Below are positions 25,756 through 34,509 of a DNA stretch of 64,000 bases, in pieces (position 1 is the first letter of the stretch; each line of letters begins with the position of its first letter). The translations under genes and the position numbers were made by a program. The notes under the pieces were generated by a model. It was not told the origin of the DNA. It did no database searches and saw only the letters and a list, made by a program, of their open reading frames with translations. The stretch is from Streptomyces sp. Go-475 (GTDB taxonomy: Bacteria; Actinomycetota; Actinomycetes; Streptomycetales; Streptomycetaceae): contig NZ_CP026121.1 in NCBI RefSeq assembly GCF_003330845.1, positions 248,001 to 312,000 on the forward strand, written 5' to 3'.

Positions 25756-26647
25756 GCGGTCCGTCGAGCCGCTTCAGTTCCTCGTCGGTGAGGCGGAGCG
25801 CGCCGGCTGCCACGTTCTCCGTGAGGTGGTCGGGGTTGCCGGTGCCGGGGATGGCGAGGACGTGGGGTCCCTGGTGCAGCGTCCAGGCGATGCGGATCTG
25901 TGCGGGGCTCACGCCATGGGTCCGGGCCACGGCTGTGACCTCCTCGTCGTGGGCGGTGGTCGCGCCGCGCTCACCGGCCTCGCCGGCGACGGCGTAGAAC
26001 GGCACGAAGGCGATGCCCTGTTCGCCGCAGATGCGGAGGAGTTCGTCCGTGTCGGGGTCGGGACGGTCGAGGGCGTAGCGGTTCTGCACGCAGACCACCG
26101 GTGCGATGGCCTGGGCCTCGGCGAGGTGGCGGGGTGTGACGTTGGAGATGCCGAGGTGCCGGATCAGGCCCGCCTCGCGCAGTTCCGCGAGGGCTCCGAA
26201 GTGTTCGGCGATCGAGTCGTACGTCGGCATCCGGCGCAGGTTGACGACGTCGAGGTGGTCGCGGCCGAGCTGGCGCAGGTTCTCCTCGACGTGGCCGCGC
26301 AGTTCGTCGGGGCGTGCCGAGGTGCCCCACTCCCCCGTGTACGTCCGGTACGGGCCCACCTTGGTGACGATCACCAGGTCGTCGGGGTAGGGCGCGAGCG
26401 CGCTGTTGATGAGTTCGTTGGCGGAGCGCAGCGACGAGAAGTAGAAGGCGGCCGTGTCGATGTGGTTCACGCCGAGGTCGATCGCCCGGCGCAGGACGGC
26501 GATCGACCGGTCGCGGTCGCTGGGTGTGCCGTGGTGGAAGGCGGCGCTGCCCGTGAGCCGCATCGCGCCGAGGCCGAGGCGGTGGACGGGCAGGTCGCCG
26601 AGTTTCCAGGTGCCCGCGGCGTCCGCGGTGATCGTCTGTGAGTCCAT
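25736..26647 (-). CDS. Aldo/keto reductase
   Basis: A 303-residue AKR. It has LGLGAMRLTG, the tetrad Asp in NHIDTAAFYFSS, the Lys in VIVTKVGPYRTY, a divergent active-site segment VVNLRRMP where many AKRs have VDLxxLH, GISNVTPRHL, and the NADPH-loop IPGTGNPDHLTEN. This pattern fits the subgroup related to pyridoxal reductase. The start is at ATG 26647. It is separate from the AKR at 20190 and only distantly similar. Confidence 0.87.
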   Translation of the reverse strand: MDSQTITADAAGTWKLGDLPVHRLGLGAMRLTGSAAFHHGTPSDRDRSIAVLRRAIDLGVNHIDTAAFYFSSLRSANELINSALAPYPDDLVIVTKVGPYRTYTGEWGTSARPDELRGHVEENLRQLGRDHLDVVNLRRMPTYDSIAEHFGALAELREAGLIRHLGISNVTPRHLAEAQAIAPVVCVQNRYALDRPDPDTDELLRICGEQGIAFVPFYAVAGEAGERGATTAHDEEVTAVARTHGVSPAQIRIAWTLHQGPHVLAIPGTGNPDHLTENVAAGALRLTDEELKRLDGPRRKAGQ

Positions 26648-26689
26648 CGGCGGAGTGTCACACACGCGGTGCGGGCCGGTGCGGCGGTT

Positions 26690-28057
26690 TTACGGATACG
26701 TGTACGAGTTGAGGGTGGCGACGGCGGCGGCCGGGTTGCCGAGGTCGTAGTGGTCGACGGCGAGGAAGGTGGGCTTCTTGCGGGCGGCGGGCTCGCAGAA
26801 GCGCCGGGCGCGGTCGGCCAGTTTGGCGTTGTCCGTGGCGGCCGTGGCGGTGATCCCGGCGTCGCGGAAGTGGTTCATGACGAACAGCGGGCGGAAGCCG
26901 GGTTCGGTGCGGGTCAGCGGGATGTTGGTGTGCGCGTCGTACCAGCGGCTGTAGCAGGACCAGTCGGAGGAGCCGATCCCGGGACCCATGGACCAGTGGT
27001 TCTCGACGGTCCATTCGCGCTGGTACATGACGCCGAAGCCGTCCCGGGTCAGGCCCGCGGCCTGGTCGGCGGAGCGGCTGTGGTCCGTGAAGATCAGCAG
27101 CCGGTCGTTCGCGGCGATCAGGTCCGCCATCGCCGGCCAGCCGTTGCGTCGTACGCCGGTGCGGTCGGGCCGGTAGAGCACGCCGGACAGGCCCTCGACG
27201 CGGGCGAGTTCGGCGCGCAGGACGGCAGGGTCGACGTAGTCCTCCAGGAAGACGGTCACGAACTGGTCGGGGTGAGCCTCCAGGAAGTCCACGATGCGCT
27301 GGAGGTCGACCCACAGGGCGACCGGGCGGCTGACGAGAGCGCAGCTGTTGTGGCAGAGGATCGCGCCGTCCGGGGTCTGGTGGATGTCCAGCATGAATCC
27401 TCGGACGCCGTCGGCGAGTTGCCGCTCGATGCCGCGGGTCTGGTTGGGCACCAGGTTGACGAAGGGCGGGGCGAAACCGCCGTCGACGCCGTTGGCGTAG
27501 GCGTTGTGCGCGGTGAGGAACGTGACCTGGTCCAGGGTGCGCCGGTCCTGCGGCGGCATGGGGCCGGTGGCCGGGTCGACCGGGGTGAGGTACCAGGCGG
27601 CGAGGTCGCCCGCGCCGCCGAGGGCGAGGCGGGCGGGGTGGGTGGCGCCGGACGGCTTGGGGGCGACCGTGAGGTAGCGCGGGGCGCCGGGCGTCTTGAG
27701 CGTGTAGCGGTCGACGCCGGTGGAGGCGATCTCCCAGGAGGCGTCGGGGCCGCCGCAGTCGACGGTCGCGGCCTGGTCGCCGTCGCGGCCGAGGCAACGG
27801 CCGGGCGCGTCGGTGTTCTCCAGGAGGTACGCGGACCCGTGCGGCTTCAGCCGCCACTGCTGGCGGTCCTCGTCGCCGCGGGGCCGGTGCTGCTCGACGG
27901 CTCCGCCGCTGTCGGCCGCGTTGAGGCCGGTCGTGGCGCTCTGGACGTAGTAGGTGCCCGGAGCCGGGACAGCGGCGGCGGCCGGCTGCGGGGCCACGAC
28001 CGCGGCTGCCAGGGCCGCGGTCGTGGCGAGCAGGGCGTGGGGGGTGCGTCTGCGCAT
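26690..28057 (-). CDS. Secreted PI-PLC X-domain protein with ricin-type lectin domain
   Basis: A 455-residue exported protein. The signal peptide covers ~1-35 (Arg-rich n-region, AVVAPQPAAAA end). A beta-trefoil/ricin-like region with QQW and SWEI repeats runs to about residue 160. The phosphatidylinositol-phospholipase-C X-like TIM barrel follows (TAHNAYANG with catalytic-type His, MLDIHQTPDGAILCHNSC, VFLEDYV). It likely cleaves or binds an inositol or glycerol phosphodiester at the surface; activity is unproven. Start ATG 28057 fits the signal peptide; ATG 28090 is possible. Confidence 0.85.
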   Translation of the reverse strand: MRRRTPHALLATTAALAAAVVAPQPAAAAVPAPGTYYVQSATTGLNAADSGGAVEQHRPRGDEDRQQWRLKPHGSAYLLENTDAPGRCLGRDGDQAATVDCGGPDASWEIASTGVDRYTLKTPGAPRYLTVAPKPSGATHPARLALGGAGDLAAWYLTPVDPATGPMPPQDRRTLDQVTFLTAHNAYANGVDGGFAPPFVNLVPNQTRGIERQLADGVRGFMLDIHQTPDGAILCHNSCALVSRPVALWVDLQRIVDFLEAHPDQFVTVFLEDYVDPAVLRAELARVEGLSGVLYRPDRTGVRRNGWPAMADLIAANDRLLIFTDHSRSADQAAGLTRDGFGVMYQREWTVENHWSMGPGIGSSDWSCYSRWYDAHTNIPLTRTEPGFRPLFVMNHFRDAGITATAATDNAKLADRARRFCEPAARKKPTFLAVDHYDLGNPAAAVATLNSYTYP

Positions 28058-28126
28058 GCGGGAGGCCCTTCGTTGACTGATCAGGTGCATGACATCCTGC
28101 ATGACACCACGCCCTGCGGTCCGGCG

Positions 28127-29017
28127 TCAGCAGGAGAGGTTGCCGCCGGGTGACGTGCCGAGGATCTGCGTGAACCGCTGGTAGTCGGTCACGCGGCTCC
28201 GCACCTGCGCCGGGTTCTTGCCGTCGCACTCCAGGGAGCCGTTGATGCTGCGGATGGTCTCGCCGAAGCCGGCGCCGTTGACCATGGCGTGGTGCGGGGT
28301 CATGGTGCCGGGGCCGGTCTGGGTGTTCCAGTACCACAGGGCCGTCTTCCAGGCGACGGCCGAGTCGTTCTGCACCAGCCAGGGGTTGTTCAGCAGGTCG
28401 ATGCCGAGCGCGTCGCCCGCGGCCTTGTAGTTGAAGTTCCAGCTCAGCTGGATCGGGCCGCGCCCGTAGTAGGCGGCCTGCCCGGCCGGACAGCCGTAGG
28501 GGCGGCTCCAGTCGCAGTAGTGCGGGTAGTTGGCGGTGTTCTGCTCCACCACGTGGACCAGGCCGCCGGTCTCGTGACCGACGTTGGCGAGGAAGGCGGC
28601 GGCCTCCTGCTTCCTCACGGTGTCGCTGCCGGTGTTGGCGAAGCCGGGGTAGGCGCTCAGGGCCGCGGTGAGGCCGCTGTAGGTGTAGAAGGGGTTCCGG
28701 TTCGGGAACATCTGGTGGAACTGCGCCTCGGTGACGACGAAGCGCCCGTCGGGCGTGCCCGGACCGCTGTCGCAGGCGTACGGCTCCCAGTACCAGGTGC
28801 TGATGGTGGGGTCGTACCCCGGGTTGGCGTGCTCGGCGATGTACGCCTTGCCGTCGGTGTAGCGGACGATGTCGCCGGCGGCGTAGGACTTGCCCGCCAC
28901 CCAGTTCGGGTAGCTGGAGCACGCGGCGGCGGAGGCGTTCGAGGCGGGCAGGAGCACCGGTGCGGTGCCCGCGAGGGCGAGGACGGTCAGGACGGCGGAG
29001 ACACGGCGTCTCGACAC
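28127..29017 (-). CDS. Secreted GH19 chitinase with N-terminal chitin-binding domain
   Basis: A 296-residue exported endochitinase. The signal peptide is ~1-32. A CBM5/12 chitin-binding module follows (NWVAGKSYAAGDIVRY, WYWEPYACDS), then a Gly/Thr-Pro linker and the GH19 catalytic domain (~75-296). Its catalytic Glu is in VGHETGGLVHVVEQ, the second acid lies nearby, and YYGRGPIQLSWNFNY is the family signature. The GTG start at 29017 has AAGGAG 8 nt upstream. Tandem DasR-like sites lie ~140-170 bp upstream, so induction by chitin/GlcNAc is expected. Confidence 0.93.
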   Translation of the reverse strand: MSRRRVSAVLTVLALAGTAPVLLPASNASAAACSSYPNWVAGKSYAAGDIVRYTDGKAYIAEHANPGYDPTISTWYWEPYACDSGPGTPDGRFVVTEAQFHQMFPNRNPFYTYSGLTAALSAYPGFANTGSDTVRKQEAAAFLANVGHETGGLVHVVEQNTANYPHYCDWSRPYGCPAGQAAYYGRGPIQLSWNFNYKAAGDALGIDLLNNPWLVQNDSAVAWKTALWYWNTQTGPGTMTPHHAMVNGAGFGETIRSINGSLECDGKNPAQVRSRVTDYQRFTQILGTSPGGNLSC

Positions 29018-29153
29018 GGGATCAACTCCTTTGCCGGGCACGGCCGCACCCGTCGAGGGCAGGACTGAGCAGAGCCCGCGCCGCACGTACCGGTGGACCG
29101 GTCACGGCGTGGACGCGGCCGTGGTGGGGGGTGATGGAGGCACACTCAACCGC

Positions 29154-29186
29154 GTTGGTCTGTACCAGTCAAGGGTGTAGACCAGT
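29154..29186. promoter_or_regulatory. Two DasR-like (dre) sites upstream of the chitinase
   Basis: GTTGGTCTGTACCAGT (29154-29169) and, read on the minus strand, ACTGGTCTACACCCTT (29171-29186) resemble the DasR consensus ASTGGTCTAGACCAST and the direct repeats of Streptomyces chitinase promoters. On the chitinase strand they give two direct ACTGGT units 17 bp apart. They lie 137-170 bp before the GTG start. Confidence 0.7.
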
Positions 29187-29212
29187 CATCCCCGCGCCGG
29201 TTCCCGGCGGGC

Positions 29213-29650
29213 TCACACGGGGGTCTGCTGCTCCAGCGTCGCCGCGAGCCGGTCGAGCAGGGACCGCAGCAGTTCGTCGTCGCCCTCGCCGAGCGGAGGC
29301 CAGGCGGCCCGGACCGCGCGGTCGACGCGCTGACCGTATTCCTGGCCGCGCGGGGTGAGGTGGGCGAGGACGCGGCGGCGGTCGAACGGGTCGACCCGGC
29401 GGTGCACGAGGTTCTGGTCGACGAGCTGGTCGATCAGCTTGGTCAGGGTCGGCGGCGGCAGGAAGGCGGCCTCCGCGATCGCCGTCATGTGGTGCCCCTC
29501 GCCGTCGGACAGCAGCGCCAGCACCCGCCAGGCGTCCAGCGAGCAGCCCTCTTCCGCCAGCACGGCCTGCAGCCGGCGGGCGGCGAGCCGCTCGGCCCGC
29601 GTGAGCAGCTGCACCAGGTCGTCGGGCCGACGCGGGGGTGGGGTGGGCAT
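29213..29650 (-). CDS. MarR-family transcriptional regulator
   Basis: A 145-residue winged-HTH regulator. The recognition region is AIAEAAFLPPPTLTKLIDQL followed by the wing (LVHRRVDPFDRRRVLAHLT). It is transcribed toward the chitinase but separated from it by 195 bp that include the DasR-like sites. Its own target may be the divergent binding-protein gene that starts 78 bp away. The ligand is unknown. Confidence 0.9.
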   Translation of the reverse strand: MPTPPPRRPDDLVQLLTRAERLAARRLQAVLAEEGCSLDAWRVLALLSDGEGHHMTAIAEAAFLPPPTLTKLIDQLVDQNLVHRRVDPFDRRRVLAHLTPRGQEYGQRVDRAVRAAWPPLGEGDDELLRSLLDRLAATLEQQTPV

Positions 29651-29728
29651 CCTGCTCCTTGCCTACGAGGGGTGTCCATCGTAGGAGACGCACTGGAGTT
29701 CGTCCGGTCGACCCGGAATCATGACGCC

Positions 29729-30832
29729 ATGTTCCGGCACGACCTCCCCGCGCCCGAGTGGTTCACGGCCGACGACTCCGTGCTCGGCGTGGCCCTGGTC
29801 TTCCCGCTCCAGGGGCCGGCCGGGATCTTCGGGCCGGCCTGCGAGCTGTGCGCGCGACTGGCCGCCGAGGAGGTCAACCGGGACGGCGGCGTGCTGGGCA
29901 GGGAGCTGCGGCTGGTGCCGGTCGACGGCTCGGGCCCGCCGCACGAGGTCGCCGCCCAGGTCGAGGCACTGGTGGACCTCGGCGTCGTGCAGGGCGTCAC
30001 GGGCTGGCACATCTCCTCGGTGCGCCAGGCGCTGGCACCGCGTATCGCGCACCGCGTGCCGTACGTGTACACCGCGCTGTACGAGGGCGGCGAGGACACG
30101 GCGGGCGTGTTCCTGACCAGCGAGACCCCGCGCGACCAGCTGCGGCCCGCGATGGACCTGCTGGCACACGAGCGCGGGGTGCGGCGGTGGTTCGTGGTGG
30201 GCAACGACTACGTGTGGCCGCGGCACACAGCCCGCTCGGCCCGTGTGTACGCCCGCGCGTCCGGCGGCCGGGTCGCCGGCGAGGCGTATCTCCCGCTCGG
30301 CACCCACGACTTCGAGCCGGTGCTGCGCCGGATCGAGCGCTCGGACGCGGACGCGGTGCTGATGCTGCTGGTGGGCAGCGACGCGGTGCGCTTCAACCGG
30401 GCGTTCGCGGCGTACGGCCTGCACGCGCGCTGTCTGCGGCTGAGCACGCTGATGGACGAGAACATGCTGATGGCGAGCGGCCCGGCGGCCACCGAGGACC
30501 TCTACAGCACGGCCGGGTTCTTCGCGTCGCTGGCCAACCGGGACACCCTCGACTTCCACGGGCAGTACGCCGCCCGGTACGGCGTCGAGGCGCCCGCCCT
30601 CGGCAGTCTCGGCGAGTCCTGCTACGAGGGGGTGCTGCTGCTGGCCGCGCTGCTGAAGCGGGCCGGGACGCTGGACGTGGCGGCGATCGGCGCGGCGGCG
30701 GGCGCGGTGTCGTACGAGGGCCCGCGCGGGCTGCTGCACCTGCGCGACGCCCATGTGCGCCAGCGGATCTACCTGGCGCGGGCCGACGGGCTCGACTTCG
30801 ACGTGCTCACGGAGCTGACCGCGCGCCCCTAA
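29729..30832 (+). CDS. AmiC/urea-ABC-type ligand-binding protein without signal peptide
   Basis: A 367-residue type-I periplasmic-binding fold (LGVALVFPLQGPAGIFGPAC, AAEEVNRDGGVLGRELRLVP, HISSVRQALAP). It matches the AmiC/FmdD/UrtA-like family of amide or urea binders. No signal peptide or lipobox is present, and no permease or ATPase genes adjoin, so it is more likely a cytoplasmic sensor, as AmiC is, than part of a transporter. ATG 29729. It is divergent from the MarR gene. Confidence 0.8.
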   Translation: MFRHDLPAPEWFTADDSVLGVALVFPLQGPAGIFGPACELCARLAAEEVNRDGGVLGRELRLVPVDGSGPPHEVAAQVEALVDLGVVQGVTGWHISSVRQALAPRIAHRVPYVYTALYEGGEDTAGVFLTSETPRDQLRPAMDLLAHERGVRRWFVVGNDYVWPRHTARSARVYARASGGRVAGEAYLPLGTHDFEPVLRRIERSDADAVLMLLVGSDAVRFNRAFAAYGLHARCLRLSTLMDENMLMASGPAATEDLYSTAGFFASLANRDTLDFHGQYAARYGVEAPALGSLGESCYEGVLLLAALLKRAGTLDVAAIGAAAGAVSYEGPRGLLHLRDAHVRQRIYLARADGLDFDVLTELTARP

Positions 30833-30948
30833 GGGGACCGTCCGGACCGTCCCCGGTGAGCGCCTTGCTACGGCGGTCGAGGCCCCCTGCACGCACGACA
30901 CACCCCCGGATCGGCACCCCGCGCCGGCCGACCGGGAGAATTCCCCCC

Positions 30949-31998
30949 ATGACCACCGCGCCTCATCCCCTCGTCACCCGCGCCCGGCGACTGGCGCGCG
31001 ACCTCCTCGTCCCGCACGCCGAGCGCGTCGACCAGGAGGGTGTGCCCGCGAGCCATGTGGAGGCGGTGAAGCGGTCGGGGCTGCTGGGAGTGGGCGCGCC
31101 GCGGGAGTACGGCGGGGCGGACGCGCCCGTGGCGGTGGCGCGGGAGACCGCGGAGATCCTCGCCGGGGCGTGCTGCTCCACATGGTTCGTGCAGACACAG
31201 CACCACACGCCGGTGAAGCTGCTCGCCACATACGACTCGCCCGTCCGGGAGAAGCTGCTGCGCCCGCTGGCGACCGGCGAGCTGCTGGCCGGCATCGCGT
31301 TCGCGCACGTCCGCGCCTTTCCCCGGGTCCCCGTGCGGGCCGTGCCCGAGCGGGGCGGCTGGCGCTTCGCGGGCACGGTGCCCTGGTACACGGGCTGGGG
31401 TCTGAACGACGTGCTGCTGCTGGCGGGGGTGACGGACACGGCCGAGGTGGTGTTCGTCGTCGCCGAGGCCCGGGAGCAGCCGGGGCTGTCCGCGTCGGCG
31501 CCGATGCGGCTCGCGGCCCTCACCGCCGCCCGTACGGTCTCCCTGGAGCTGGACGGCCTGTGGGTGCCGGAGGAGTCCGTCGTGCTGCGCGCCTCGCAGG
31601 AGGAGTTCGCCCTGGTCGACCTGGCCAGGGCGGCCAACGCCAGTCCGGCCGTGTTCGGGGTGGCGTCCGCGGCGCTGGACCTGGTGGCGCGGGCACCGGA
31701 GGGCGAGGAGACGGCGCGGTCGCTGCGGGCCCGGCTCGACGCGGTCCGGCGGGAGGCCTACGCGCTGGCCGACCACCCCGCCCCCCACGAGTGCGTCCCG
31801 GATCGTCTGGCGGTGAGGACACAGGCGTACGACGTGCTGCGCGCGGCCACGACCGCGGCGATCGTGGCCGGGGGCGGCCGGTCCATGGACCTGGGCAGCC
31901 GGGCGCAGCGGCTGGCGCGCGAGGGGATGTTCCTGCTGGTGCAGGGCCAGACGGCCGAGGCGCGCCGGATCCACCTCGGCTCGCTGGCGTCCGGCTAG
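30949..31998 (+). CDS. Acyl-CoA dehydrogenase-like flavoprotein
   Basis: A 349-residue protein of the ACAD fold. It shows helix/strand elements such as VEAVKRSGLLGVGAPREYGG, GWRFAGTVPWYTGWG and LARAANASPAVFGVAS. The usual C-terminal catalytic Glu segment and R-x-D-x-x-x motif were not recognised, and the chain is ~30 residues shorter than standard ACADs, so it may be a hydroxylase-type member (DszC/HpaH group) or divergent. The stop codon overlaps the convergent serine hydrolase stop within CTAG. Confidence 0.75.
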   Translation: MTTAPHPLVTRARRLARDLLVPHAERVDQEGVPASHVEAVKRSGLLGVGAPREYGGADAPVAVARETAEILAGACCSTWFVQTQHHTPVKLLATYDSPVREKLLRPLATGELLAGIAFAHVRAFPRVPVRAVPERGGWRFAGTVPWYTGWGLNDVLLLAGVTDTAEVVFVVAEAREQPGLSASAPMRLAALTAARTVSLELDGLWVPEESVVLRASQEEFALVDLARAANASPAVFGVASAALDLVARAPEGEETARSLRARLDAVRREAYALADHPAPHECVPDRLAVRTQAYDVLRAATTAAIVAGGGRSMDLGSRAQRLAREGMFLLVQGQTAEARRIHLGSLASG

Positions 31999-33215
31999 CC
32001 GAGCCGGGGCGGGGACGGTTCGCCGGCGCGGGAGGGGACCTTGCCGGTCCGGGAGGGCGTCCTGCCGCAGAACTCCGCCTCGATCACGCCGATGTAGAGC
32101 GACGGGTCGGGGAGCCAGTCGCCGTTGACGTTGAAGGTCAGCTGGTGCTTCCCGTCCCGGGTGCCGACCATGGCGGTCAGGGAGCCGTTCGTCCGGCCGG
32201 TCTTGCCCACCACCCCGACACCGCAGGACAGCGTCGCGAACTCGACCCCGAGCCCGAACCCGAGCCCGTCCCCCGTCGGGACCTCGTCGAGCATCTCCTT
32301 CATCTGCTCGGGGGGCAGCAACTCGCCCTTGATCAGCGCTCGTTGGAAGCGGTTGAGGTCGCCGCTGGTGGAGATGACGTCGCCGGCCGCGCCCAGCCAG
32401 GTCATGTTCTGTTCGGTGGCGTCGTGGACGGGGGCGTCCGGCGCGTCCTGGTGGAGCCGGGAGTAGCCGACGGGGTGCGGCTTCGGCATGCGGGGTGACG
32501 TACCGGGGAACGAGGTCCCGCGCAGCTTCAGCGGCCGGACGATGCGGCGGGTGATCTCCTGCGCGTAGGAGCGGCCCGTCGCCTTCTCGATGACCATCCC
32601 GGCGATCACGTAGTTGGTGTTGGAGTACGAGGGTGCCGTGCCCGGCTCGTTCACGGGCGGGTGCTGCAGCGCGATCGCCACGAGGTCCTCGGGCGTGTGC
32701 GTGTCGTACCGGTGCTCGGGGAATCCGGGTCCGGCGGCGTTGTGGCGGAACGCGGGGTCGTCGGTGTAGTTGGCGATGCCGCTGGTGTGGTTGAGGAGCC
32801 GGCGGAGCGTGATGCGGTCCGCGTCGTAGCCGTTGCCCCGTACCAGGCCGGGCAACCAGCGCTCGACCGTGTCGTCCAGGCTCAGTCTCCGCTCCGCCTC
32901 CAGCTGGAGCAGGACGGTGGCGATGAACGTCTTGGTGATGCTGGCGCCGCGGAAGTGGTCACCCGGGGAGCGCTCACGGCCGGTGGCGGTGTCCGCGTGG
33001 CCGGCCTCGGCGAACCAAGTCCCCTCACTGTCCCGGACCTCGGCGGCCACTCCGGGCAGGCCGCCTTTCTCGACCAGGTCGCGCAGTGCGGCCCGGGTCG
33101 CCTCGTGGCCGGGCCGCGGCGGCGCGGCGTGCGCGGAGGGCGCGACGGCCACCGCCCCGGTCGATAACGCCACCGCCAGTGCGAACGAGACGGTCCGTGC
33201 GGCTCGCTGCTTCAT
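31995..33215 (-). CDS. Secreted serine hydrolase (beta-lactamase/DD-peptidase fold), TTA codon
   Basis: A 406-residue exported class-C-type serine hydrolase. The signal peptide is ~1-30. The three active-site motifs are SITK (SxxK), YSNTNY (YxN) and KTG in VVGKTGRTNG. Such Streptomyces proteins are D-alanyl-D-alanine carboxypeptidases or esterases. Codon 17, inside the signal peptide, is TTA (complement of 33165-33167), so expression should depend on bldA. ATG 33215. Only 4 bp at the 3' end overlap the convergent gene. Confidence 0.88.
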   Translation of the reverse strand: MKQRAARTVSFALAVALSTGAVAVAPSAHAAPPRPGHEATRAALRDLVEKGGLPGVAAEVRDSEGTWFAEAGHADTATGRERSPGDHFRGASITKTFIATVLLQLEAERRLSLDDTVERWLPGLVRGNGYDADRITLRRLLNHTSGIANYTDDPAFRHNAAGPGFPEHRYDTHTPEDLVAIALQHPPVNEPGTAPSYSNTNYVIAGMVIEKATGRSYAQEITRRIVRPLKLRGTSFPGTSPRMPKPHPVGYSRLHQDAPDAPVHDATEQNMTWLGAAGDVISTSGDLNRFQRALIKGELLPPEQMKEMLDEVPTGDGLGFGLGVEFATLSCGVGVVGKTGRTNGSLTAMVGTRDGKHQLTFNVNGDWLPDPSLYIGVIEAEFCGRTPSRTGKVPSRAGEPSPPRLG

Positions 33216-33233
33216 AAGGTCTCGTCTCCCGTT

Positions 33234-33261
33234 CACCAAGGGGCCGGGGTGCCCCTTGGTG
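33234..33261. terminator. Perfect 11-bp hairpin downstream of ssuD
   Basis: CACCAAGGGGC and its exact complement flank a 6-nt loop. It lies between the ssuD stop (33313) and the serine hydrolase start (33215), both leftward. It is most simply the terminator of the ssu genes. Confidence 0.8.
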
Positions 33262-33312
33262 CGGATGACGCCGAACTCGGGCCGGGAGGTTGATCGTTGC
33301 CCTCGGGCGGCG

Positions 33313-34461
33313 CTAACTGGCGAAGGGCACGGCTGTGGCGGTCGCAGCGGCGAGCTCCTTGCCGGAGGGGTGCCGCCACAGGCCTTCCGCGGCCAGGCGC
33401 GGCAGGACACCCTCGCCGAACCAGTACGCCTCCTCCAGGTGCGGATAGCCGGAGAGGATGAACTCCTCGATGCCGAGGGCGTGGTACTCCCTGATCCGCT
33501 CGGCGACCTCGGCGTGGCTGCCGACCAGGGCGGTGCCCGCCCCGCCGCGCACCAGGCCGATGCCGGCCCACAGGTTGGGGTGGATCTCCAGACGGTCGCG
33601 CCGGCCGCCGTGCAGCGCGAGCATGCGCTGCTGCCCCTCGGACTCGCTGCGGGCGAGCCCGGCCTGCACCGACGCCACGGTCTCCGGGTCGAAGCCGTCC
33701 AGCAGCCGGTCCGCTTCGGCCCAGGCCTGCTCGGCGGTGTCGCGGGTGATCACGTGCAGCCGGATGCCGAAGCGGAGGGTGCGGCCCTGCCCGGCGGCCA
33801 GGGACCGGATCCGGGCGATCTTCTCGGCGACCTGGGCGGGCGGTTCGCCCCAGGTGAGGTAGACATCGGCGTGCCGGGCGGCGATCTCCCCGGCGATGGG
33901 CGAGGACCCGCCGAAGTACACCTGGGGGACGGGGTCGGGCACGCGGGCGAGCGCCGCGTCCTCCACCCGGAGGTGCTCGCCGTGCAGGTCGACCGACTTG
34001 CCCTCCCACAACTCCCTGACGATCTGCAGGAATTCGCCGGTCCGGCGGTACCGGCTGTCCTTGTCGAGGAAGTCGCCGAAGGCGCGCTGCTCCTGGTTCT
34101 CGCCGCCGGTGACGACGTTGAGCAGGAGCCGTCCGCCGGTCTGCCGCTGGAAGGTGGCGGCCATCTGCGCGGCGAGGGTGGGCGAGATCAGGCCGGGACG
34201 GAAGGCGACGAGGAACTTCAGGCGTTCGGTGTGCTGGCTGACCATCGCGGTGGTGAGCCACGCGTCCTCGCACCAGGCGCCGGTGGGCGTGAGGACGCCC
34301 TCGAAGCCCACTTCCTCGGCGGCGCGGGCGATCTGGCTCAGATAGGCGACCGTCGGCGGCCGGTCCCGTCCGGACGCGGTGGCGGGGCTGCCGTGGCCGC
34401 CGCCGACGACATGGCGGCTGTCGCCGTTGGTGGGCAGGAACCAGTGGAAGGTGAGGGACAC
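33313..34461 (-). CDS. ssuD: FMNH2-dependent alkanesulfonate monooxygenase
   Basis: A 382-residue bacterial-luciferase-family monooxygenase that releases sulfite from alkanesulfonates using FMNH2 supplied by SsuE. The family segments are FHWFLPTNGDSRH, TPTGAWCEDAWLTTAMVSQH (with the SsuD-type Cys), RLLLNVVTGGENQEQRAFGD, VYFGGSSPIAGE and the C-terminal GYPHLEEAYWFGEGV. The GTG start at 34461 lies 48 bp after the ssuE stop, consistent with one operon. The ssu ABC transporter genes are not in the window. Confidence 0.92.
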   Translation of the reverse strand: MSLTFHWFLPTNGDSRHVVGGGHGSPATASGRDRPPTVAYLSQIARAAEEVGFEGVLTPTGAWCEDAWLTTAMVSQHTERLKFLVAFRPGLISPTLAAQMAATFQRQTGGRLLLNVVTGGENQEQRAFGDFLDKDSRYRRTGEFLQIVRELWEGKSVDLHGEHLRVEDAALARVPDPVPQVYFGGSSPIAGEIAARHADVYLTWGEPPAQVAEKIARIRSLAAGQGRTLRFGIRLHVITRDTAEQAWAEADRLLDGFDPETVASVQAGLARSESEGQQRMLALHGGRRDRLEIHPNLWAGIGLVRGGAGTALVGSHAEVAERIREYHALGIEEFILSGYPHLEEAYWFGEGVLPRLAAEGLWRHPSGKELAAATATAVPFAS

Positions 34462-34509
34462 GGGAATCTCCGATCGATGGGAACGTCCGCGGGCGCGGCG
34501 GCGGGAGGG

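Noticed and set aside
29360-29728. A longer N-terminus for the binding-protein-like gene, starting opposite the MarR gene
   Set aside because: The extension lies antisense to MarR codons and is low-complexity; the fold begins after ATG 29729.
30833-30948. GGGGACCGTCCGGACCGTCCCC after the binding-protein gene as a terminator
   Set aside because: Only the outer six bases pair perfectly, so the hairpin is too weak to list as a feature.
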